From assembly GCA_036429605.1 (NCBI GenBank), contig CM071591.1:1-64000 (forward strand): a stretch of 64,000 nucleotides of DNA. Reading direction: 5' to 3'. This DNA is from Cladobotryum mycophilum (Eukaryota; Ascomycota; Sordariomycetes; Hypocreales; Hypocreaceae). The translations under genes were made by a program, and so were the position numbers. Below the pieces are notes generated by a model. The model was given only the letters and a program-made list of their open reading frames with translations, was not told the DNA's origin and did not search any database. Below are positions 56,863 through 64,000 of this stretch, one piece after another; the stretch's first letter is position 1, and the number at the start of each line of letters is the position of its first letter.

Positions 56863-57878
56863 ATGTCTTCCCCAGTCTGGTTCATCACTGGTGCTTCCAA
56901 CGGTCTCGGCCTAGCGTTGGCCCTTCGTGTTCTCCGAGCTGGCCATCAGGTTATTGGCTCCGTTCGCAACAAGACTAGGGCTGCCGCCGCTGTTGAACAG
57001 ATTGAGAAGGCCGGAGGCTCGGTCATTGAGATGGACATGACCGAGTCCAAGGACAGCATTACCAGAAAAGTCCAGGCCGTCGGCCGTATTGACTATCTGA
57101 TCAATAACGCTGGTTACTCCATCTTGGCCGCCTGTGAGGACATCACGTAAGTCGCGCACCATATTTACCCCCCTTTAGTCTACTTCATCATGCTGTCAGG
57201 TAACAGTTGAGTAGGATGTTGAGCTAACGGCAAAACAGGGACAAAGATGCTACCCTCCAGATGAACACCAACTTTTTTGGCCCCCTGTACACACTCCAGG
57301 CCGCCCTCCCCGGAATGCGAACTCAGAAGTCTGGAACCATTGTCAATGTCTCCAGTGTCGCCGCTAGGGATCCACTGGCTGCTTGCTCTTTGTATGCGGC
57401 GTCCAAGGCAGCACTCGAAGCTGCTTCTGAGTCGCTTGCCAAAGAGGTTGCTCCCCATAACATCCGTGTGCTTATTGTCGAGCCAGGCAACTTCCGCACC
57501 AACTTCGTCAGTGCTGTAAGTTGTCATCATCATGACTTGCCCGTCATTACCGTATGTATATGTGCTGACATTGAGTAGTTGGCCGACGCGAGCCCTGAGC
57601 CGGCATCCGTGCCAGCTCACTACGATGACCCTGTTGGTATCGTCATGCGCAAGTTCCTCACCGTGCATGGCAAGCAGATTGGTGATCCCGAAAAGGCCGT
57701 CGAGCGTATCTTTGAGGCTGCTACCGGCGAGGGCTTGGCTGGCCATCTGTCTGGCAATGTTCTGCGCCTCGTCCTGGGTAAGGATGCACTCGGTAGAATC
57801 AAGGTCCACAACGACAAGTTCCTTCATGAGTTGAGCTTACAAGAGGAGACGGCTACTAGCACTGATTTTACCTCTTAG
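56863..57878 (+). CDS. Short-chain dehydrogenase/reductase
   Basis: Three exons, 56863-57146, 57239-57515 and 57579-57878, with introns of 92 and 63 nt; 286 aa. Classical SDR motifs are complete: cofactor motif TGASNGLG (residues 9-16), NNAG, catalytic Ser in NVSS (about 133-134) and YAASK (Tyr147, Lys151), and the PGNFRT segment. It would oxidise an alcohol or reduce a ketone with NAD(P)(H). Genes on both sides point to polyketide tailoring. It is convergent with the enoyl reductase gene to the right, 209 bp away. Confidence 0.93.
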
Positions 57879-58087
57879 ATTAGATGGGGGATAAAATTTA
57901 TGCCTCTTACATTATTAGCAAGTAGCAAATCGAAACTGAGCAAGAGTTTCCAGCTCCTCCATCCTAAAATCTTTTGTAGATAGAGCACTTCAACATACCA
58001 ATAACACATTCGTGATGCAGCACATAATTCAACGCTGTAAAGGCCGTTTTGAACTTAGAGGTCAAGTTGCACTGTCTACGTGATGGC

Positions 58088-59296
58088 CTAGATAGTGTAC
58101 ACTAGTTTTTCTCCACTAACCAACCCAGCTTGCATTTCTTCCAATCCCTTACGCACCCCCTCCAACCCAGAGCCAGTCTTGTTCAGGGCTGCTTTGAGGG
58201 GCTTAATGCTCCCATTTTCCAGCAACGGCTGTGTCAACTCCAAAAATGAGCGGTAAAACTCCATCTCCTCTGGGTCTGGCTGGACCGGTTTTTCGCCGAG
58301 CCAGTAGAAAAACTCACCCATGGAATCATAGCCGCGCATAGAGTCCTGGCCGTAAACCTTGGGGTTTGTCTTTGCCAGAAGCTCGTAGTCCGAGGGCATA
58401 ATAGTGCCGTAAATGCCTTTCTCAGAGTCTGACATGGCTGCTGCGCAGATGCCTGCCCCCTCGCCGGTACAGTCCCAAGAATACTTGAGGCTGTTGTCGG
58501 TGAACTGTCTGATATCGGCGGCGCAATTGGGTGACTTGTAGTCGAAGACTGCGTCGGCTCCCAGCGACTTCATCAAGTCGAAGTTATGAGGAGAGCAGGT
58601 GGTAATGACAGTCAGGCCAGAAAGCTTAGCGAATTGGATGCCGGCCATGCCAGTTGCGGTGCTGCCGCCGTAGATGAGAAGAGGAAAAGGCTCTTTGATA
58701 GGCTGCGTGGGTAGTGGTAATCGGAGCCTCTTGTACATTCCTTGACTCTGATGAAAACATCAATATCCAGTCATAAATGAGAAAAGATCTCTCCGCCTTT
58801 GTGGTATTTTTCTTTTCTTTTCTTCTTAGGCTTGACTTACGACGGTCATGATTGCGACTCCCAATGTTGCAGCTTCCTCAAAGCTCATATTGTCTGGAAT
58901 CTTTCTTTGAACTGCTGCCTTTGCAATGGCATACTCGGCGAATGCGCCAGATTCATGATTAGCTCGGTTTCTGGGCATAATTAGCAATGCAATGTAGTAG
59001 TTCAAGGCAGCAGCATCGACTTACGAGCCATGGATCCAGCCGGTGATGCGATCACCTTTGCTGAAGTTGGTGACATTTTTACCGAGTTCCTCCACAATAC
59101 CAGCGTAATCACATCCAACTCTGCATCCGATATCTGCAGCTCCATATGCGACATGCTTCCAGTCCGTTGGATTGATTGCTACCGCCTTGATGCGGACGAG
59201 CAGCCAGTCGTCACGAACCTTGGGCATGAGCACTTCCCGGACTGCAGCCTTCTTCAGCTCCACCACAATAACGGCTTTTGTAGTAGCAATAACCAT
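58088..59296 (-). CDS. Trans-acting enoyl reductase / medium-chain dehydrogenase
   Basis: Three exons, 59296-59025, 58970-58841 and 58747-58088, with introns of 54 and 93 nt; 353 aa. The family is the zinc-free MDR group that includes LovC-type trans enoyl reductases. Visible signatures are AINPTDWKHV and VGCDYAGIVEELG at the front, the nucleotide-binding stretch IYGGSTATGMAGIQFAKLSG, and DAVFDYKSP with WDCTGEG. Such enzymes reduce enoyl thioesters on a partner HR-PKS, or act as quinone or enone reductases. The partner PKS here already has an apparently intact ER domain, so this protein may act on certain cycles only, or on a released intermediate. It is divergent from the BVMO gene. Confidence 0.88.
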
Positions 59297-60044
59297 GTTT
59301 TACAATTTTTATGTAAAATTTGGGCTTGCAAACCGCAGGTTACTAATAAGAGGTAAAGAATTGCTATTGAGATCAAGTTCCTCGGGGAGAGTACCGGCGA
59401 GACTTGTAGCCGCCCGGCTGTTTAAGAAACGTAAACTATCACAAATGCCTGTTTTGCTCAGAGCTAAGCCATATTGGCAAAGACCCATGGACTTTGAGCC
59501 TTAGCGGATGCGATGACTGTTATTTTGCTTCACGCTGCTTCATTAGGAACATGCCGTGCTTTTGTACCCTGTTGACCCCCATGGCTTGTCGGATCGCTTC
59601 ATGCGACGCGCGGACAAAAGGAGTGTAGAAGAGCGGGGTAAATTATTCTATTTTATTTCTTGTATTTGCACTTAACCGAGGGACAATCCCCTCAGTTAAC
59701 CTCTTTAAGCAAAGCACACGATCCTGCACAAGTTGCTCCTCTTTTCCAAAGTATAGGTGCACACCCTCCCTGACTCAAAGCACCATGTCCAATGGCCCTT
59801 GTTGTGACTTACATAATCAAAGTCCTAATGCTTTAGATAAGACGGTACGCTCTGATCTTCCACTTAGATAGCCTGATTTCTTGCGCTATGCTATGGTGGT
59901 CACCAATACCCTGGACGAGTCGAGACCAATGGCTATTTCTTGAACCAATCTTCGGACTGAAGTTCTAAACACAACATAATAAGACTTTTTTGTCTGTTTA
60001 CTAAGCCCCAGTATTTTCGTTCAATTTACACAGCATACATACCA
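59297..60044. promoter_or_regulatory. Divergent promoter between enoyl reductase and BVMO
   Basis: About 750 bp shared by two cluster genes. Clustered CGG/CCG triplets occur near 59392-59420 (ACCGGCGAGACTTGTAGCCG). No longer palindrome was recognised. The open frame at 59172-59504 is antisense to the reductase and is a shadow. Confidence 0.35.
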
Positions 60045-61882
60045 ATGCGCGACAACATGAAGCTTGACACAGATGTCCTCATCATCGGGGCGGGTATGTC
60101 TGGTCTTGGCCTTGCCGTCCAACTTGTGCGAAAATACGGACACAGAAATTTCGAAATCATTGAAAGGGCAGAGCATCTTGGGGGAACGTGGTGGGTGAAT
60201 TCATACCCCGGCTGTGGAGTCGATGTAAGGTTCCTTGTAAAACTGTTAAAATACCTGGGAATGAGTGCTAAACATTTGTAGGTGGTTGCGCATTTCTACT
60301 CATATTCATTCTGCCTGAATCCGAATTGGTCTCGAAAATATCCCCTACAGCCAGAGATTCTTGCATACTACAAAAGTGTTGCGGCCAAGTATGATATTGA
60401 GAAGCATGCGCGATTCAATACAATTGTAGAAGCAGCCCATTGGGAAGAGTCTTCCGGCACGTGGCTGGTCTATGTGAAGGATCTGAAAACCTTGGAGAAG
60501 TACCAGCGACGATGCAAGATTCTTGTTTCCGCCGTTGGAGTCCTCTCAGTCCCAAATGAATGCGACATCAAGGGCGCGTCGTCGTTCCAGGGCCGGTTGT
60601 TTCACACGGCACGATGGGACCACTCGTTTGATTGGAAAGACAAAGAGATAGTTATAATTGGTATGTGTTTGTCGAGCCACTGTTTCAAGTGCTTATCATC
60701 TAACAATAAGAAGGCAATGGCTGCAGTGCAAGTCAGGTTGTCCCGGCCTTGACCGCAGATAATACAGCTGCGAAGAAGGTCACCCAATTCGCTCGCCAGG
60801 CGCAGTGGGTATTCGAGCGTCCAAACCCAGAATATTCGAGTCTCTTCAAGTTCACCATGCGATGGGTGCCTTTCGCCATGCGAGCTTACCGCACCATGCA
60901 AAATTACTGGGCCGAGTTGGACTTCAACAGCTTCCCTATTGTTTCTGGGGTAGCCATTCGCCAGATGTACGCAAATTATCACGGCGCTTACATCCGAAGA
61001 GTATCCCCCGAGAAATACCATGACTTCCTTGTTCCCACGACGGAAGTTGGTTGCAAGCGTCGAGTCATGGACTCTGATTATCTGGAGGCTCTGCACCGTG
61101 ATAATGTCGAGCTGGTGTACAACGACCCTATCCTGGAGATTGTTGCGGATGGTGTGCGCACAAAGTCGGGTAGGGTTATCAAAGCGGACGCTATTGTCAT
61201 GGCCAATGGATTTCAGGTTCAGAAACCGCTACTAGCCCTCAACATTTATGGAGAAGGGGGTGTCACCATTGCCGAGCATGTAGGTGTACTTTGTTTTACG
61301 ATCACAGATGGATTTTACTAACAAGTTGGTCACTAGTGGGACAAATTCAGCGAAGGATCAGCTTCCTCCTACTTTGGCACCTGTCTCTCAGAATTCCCCA
61401 ATTACTTTATCATGATGGGCCCTAACACTGCCAGCGGCCATGGTTCCGTCTCGTACATCACTGAATGCCAGATCAACTTTACTCTGCGTGTTATTAAGCC
61501 CATCTTGAACGCACTGAAGACACAGAGGTCCATGTTGCCAGTCATTGGGCAGACGGCTGATATTGTAAAGGTGAAGTCGAATGCTGAGCAGACAGACATT
61601 GACAACATTCAAAACAGGTTAAAGGAGCTAGTCTGGTCTTCTGGATGCACTTCTTGGGCACTTGACGAGCAGTCCAAGAGAAACACAACTATGTATCCTG
61701 ATTTTCAGTACAAGTACTGGCTCAGAAGTATATTTGTTGCCTGGGACGACTTTGAGTTCTCCAAATCGCAGGCACTGACTCAGATATCGGCAAAAAAGTC
61801 ATTCGGGGTAGGGGCTTTTTCGCTGCTTCCGCAGGTGTTGCAGTTTTGGCGTCGGTTTTGTATGAGGAGCGGGCGCTGTTGA
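60045..61882 (+). CDS. Baeyer-Villiger-type flavin monooxygenase
   Basis: Four exons, 60045-60224, 60282-60660, 60714-61279 and 61337-61882, with introns of 53-57 nt; 556 aa. A second ATG at 60057 is possible. Motifs in order: FAD site IIGAGMSGLG; the BVMO-typical LGGTWWVNSYPGCGVD; the BVMO fingerprint FQGRLFHTARW (FxGxxxHxxxW, about residues 162-172); the second Rossmann motif IIGNGCSASQ; and the late PNYFIMMGPNTASGHGS. All residues needed for FAD and NADPH are visible. The family inserts oxygen next to a ketone to form esters or lactones, or oxidises hetero-atoms. Within this cluster it may convert a keto group of the polyketide to an ester. Confidence 0.93.
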
Positions 61883-63093
61883 GGAATCTCCTAAAGATCT
61901 AAAAAAAAAAAAAGGTCTTATGAATGACTGCTCAATATTGGGTTAAGCTACTAGGATACGTTGCAAGATGTCAAGTTCTCAATGATAGTACAGGGGTGTA
62001 TGAACGATGGCGCCTGTACAAGTATGGAAATGCTTACGAGGCGGTGTTCATTGCGCACTGCGCATTGGGATTGTGTGGTTGTTACTCCGTACGGGCAGTC
62101 GATGGATTAGACCCCATATCAATTGACACCTTACCTATTCGACAAAGATTGGCAAAAAGAACGCAATATACATCAATTGGATGGCGAGAAGGGAGTTTAT
62201 TCCTGAAATAGAAAGCGAGACTTGTACGGCGTACAAATGCACTCCATTCCCTTTTTTTCCTTGTATCATAACCGAGGGCTTAATAAAATATAAGGTACAG
62301 GGTTAGTTTCAGCCTTAACTAATATCCATGTTTATGAACACGGACCGGCATTGAATTCCGGCTTGTACCTTAGTTAGGCCCCAAAGCAAGGGCCAACGGA
62401 TATGGGTACACACCTCACCGTCCACATCGTTACAGGGACATAATCCTACATGGACTTTGCACATGGAGTCAATCACGGGTGTATTGTCATAGAAACTGGG
62501 ATTAAAACAGCCTGTATTCCGTACTCCGTAGCTGCAAGACAATCCTTGAATGGCTACTTTTTATGCTCGGTTAATCCAGGTGCATATTGCTAAGACTGCT
62601 TGGGCCAAGTCTTTGCATAGGTGGGACTTGTTTGGCGTGTAGTGGTCTACTTGTAAAATCTTTTATGTAATGATGGCATTCTATTATCTCTAGAATGCAG
62701 ATTGGAGGTGCCGAAAAGAAGACCAGACTAATCGTTATACGCCCTGCTATCCGCAGATGGATCGTAAGGATTCTCTGCTGGCATCCAAGCCACAACACAG
62801 GATCAAAGCCAAAGTAGTTAGAAAGCGAGGATCGAGGATGACTTCGGTAATGGCGCCTTGAGATACCCTAGTGACTGCCACTGGGAACGTTTGCCGCCAT
62901 CCAACATCTCCATCGCATTATATGCCATTGCCCACCTCGCAGCTCAGCTTAGCCTTCTACTCGGTGCATTCTGTATTATGTGCTTGGTTCAAATAGCCAA
63001 GTAGCCGAACCAAGGAAGCCGGTCCAATTGTATAAAAAGTCACTGGTCGCTGTTCGTGGACCTGAGTCACCGACTCCATCGCCACTCTTCAAA
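61883..63093. other. Intergenic region before the GMC oxidoreductase
   Basis: About 1.2 kb of DNA with no supported gene. It contains the BVMO terminator (an A12 run near 61903) and the oxidoreductase promoter; TATAAAA at 63031-63037 lies 57 bp upstream of the start codon. The plus-strand frame at 61924-62211 lacks domains. Confidence 0.5.
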
Positions 63094-64000
63094 ATGCGTA
63101 CCTATCTCCAGTCATCATCTACTTTTACTGTTTTGGCTTGGTTTGCGGCTTTAGCTACGGCTATTCGCCCCTCGGGAACCTCTTTTGGAATCCCTGGAGA
63201 CAATGCCACTTTTGAATACATTGTCGTTGGGGGTGGAAATGCTGGCCTAACCCTCGCGACCCGTCTCGCTGAACAGCAGAATGGTCGCGTCGCCGTCATT
63301 GAAGCTGGCTCATTTTACGAGATCGGCAACGGAAACCGTAGCCAAGTGCCATTTCTTGACCACTATTACATCTCAAAAGCCAAAGATGACTGGCAGCCTC
63401 AGGTGGATTGGGGTTATATAACTAGCCCACAAAAGGTACTGACGTTTATATGAGTTAACACCCGTTTATAGCAACAAGTATCTAACAAGCTTTACAGAAC
63501 GCATATGATGCCCAGTTGCATTATGCACGCGGCAAATGCCTCGGCGGCTCGTCGGCAAGGAATTACATGATCTACCAACGCGCTTCCAAAGGCGCGTACC
63601 AGACTTGGGCAGATCTGGTCGGAGATGACAGCTACACCTTTGACAAGCTGCTGCCCTTCTTTAACAGAGCCATTTGCTTCACACCCCCTAACAATGCGCT
63701 TCGATATGCTAACTCAACACCCTTCTACGATGTCTCTGTCATGGGCAATTGTACGGGCCCGCTATCGGTGACTTACTCAACTTACGCTCACCAGTTTGCA
63801 TCATGGGCTACTAAGGGTCTTGAAGCCATCGGCCTGAAGGTCATTCCCGGTCTCGCTAGCGGTTCCCTCCTCGGCCAGTCCTATGTCATGTCCACCATCG
63901 ACGCCAAAACTCAGACTCGCGACTCATCCGAGACTTCTTTCTTGCGGAAGGGTTTAGAGCTACCTAACTATATCGTATACCCGATGACTCAGGCCAAGAA
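63094..64000 (+). CDS. GMC-type FAD oxidoreductase, secreted, 3' part outside the window
   Basis: Exon 1 is 63094-63435 and exon 2 runs from 63498 past the window end; the 62-nt intron (63436-63497) keeps phase. ATG 63094 was chosen over 62980 because it begins a signal peptide (FTVLAWFAALATAI). The FAD motif VVGGGNAGLTLATRLAE follows, then the GMC signature region RGKCLGGSSARNYMIYQRAS. About 281 residues are visible of a family usually near 600. Members oxidise alcohols with O2 or act as dehydrogenases; in secondary-metabolite clusters secreted members can carry out late oxidations outside the cytosol. The active-site His pair lies beyond the window. Confidence 0.9.

Noticed and set aside
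1..64000. CRISPR arrays, bacterial-type operons or riboswitches
   Set aside because: The repeats seen are telomeric, minisatellite or transposon-derived; genes have eukaryotic introns, so these categories do not apply.

Overview
This window is a chromosome end of a filamentous ascomycete (Pezizomycotina; a hypocrealean or related Sordariomycete is plausible but cannot be proved from the sequence alone). The evidence is C-rich telomere repeats at base 1, a telomere-linked RecQ-like helicase, introns of about 47-93 nt with CTAAC-type branch sites, Zn2Cys6 regulators, a highly reducing polyketide synthase, and very AT-rich blocks carrying the C-to-T/G-to-A signature of repeat-induced point mutation (RIP).

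Layout. 1-108 telomere. 109-4768 pyrimidine-rich subtelomeric DNA with degenerate repeats and a deleted helicase copy. 4769-9523 telomere-linked helicase (TLH) on the minus strand, broken only at G/C homopolymers. 9524-11822 repeats, including a 391-bp tandem duplication in which one copy is intact and the other is RIP-mutated. 11823-19038 a complete, young Ty3/gypsy chromovirus with near-identical LTRs, a 5-bp target duplication and, antisense behind pol, a seven-exon gene. 19891-24489 a HIT-domain gene, a DUF6601-like membrane protein and a dead alpha/beta-hydrolase/NLR-type fragment. 24490-25960, 30780-32150 and 35391-35960 are AT-rich RIP deserts.

26020-39640 is a patchwork of accessory metabolic genes: a Zn2Cys6 regulator divergent from an FAD monooxygenase, a secreted epoxide-hydrolase-like protein, a secreted lipase and a second Zn2Cys6 regulator. 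A RIP-killed Fot1/pogo transposon and a 5'-truncated LINE are inserted among them.

40922-64000 is a biosynthetic gene cluster that runs off the right edge. It holds a fully reducing HR-PKS of 12 exons (KS-AT-DH-cMT-ER-KR-ACP, about 2615 aa), an O-methyltransferase, a P450, a short-chain dehydrogenase, a trans-acting enoyl reductase, a Baeyer-Villiger-type monooxygenase and a GMC oxidoreductase. Together they could build a reduced, C-methylated polyketide chain, then O-methylate, hydroxylate and oxidise it, possibly inserting oxygen. No thioesterase or transporter is visible in the window. I do not recognise the product. The accessory genes at 26-40 kb may belong to the same cluster.

A cross-cutting point: nearly every reading-frame break in otherwise intact genes lies in a run of five or more G or C, which suggests homopolymer errors in the assembly rather than true pseudogenes.
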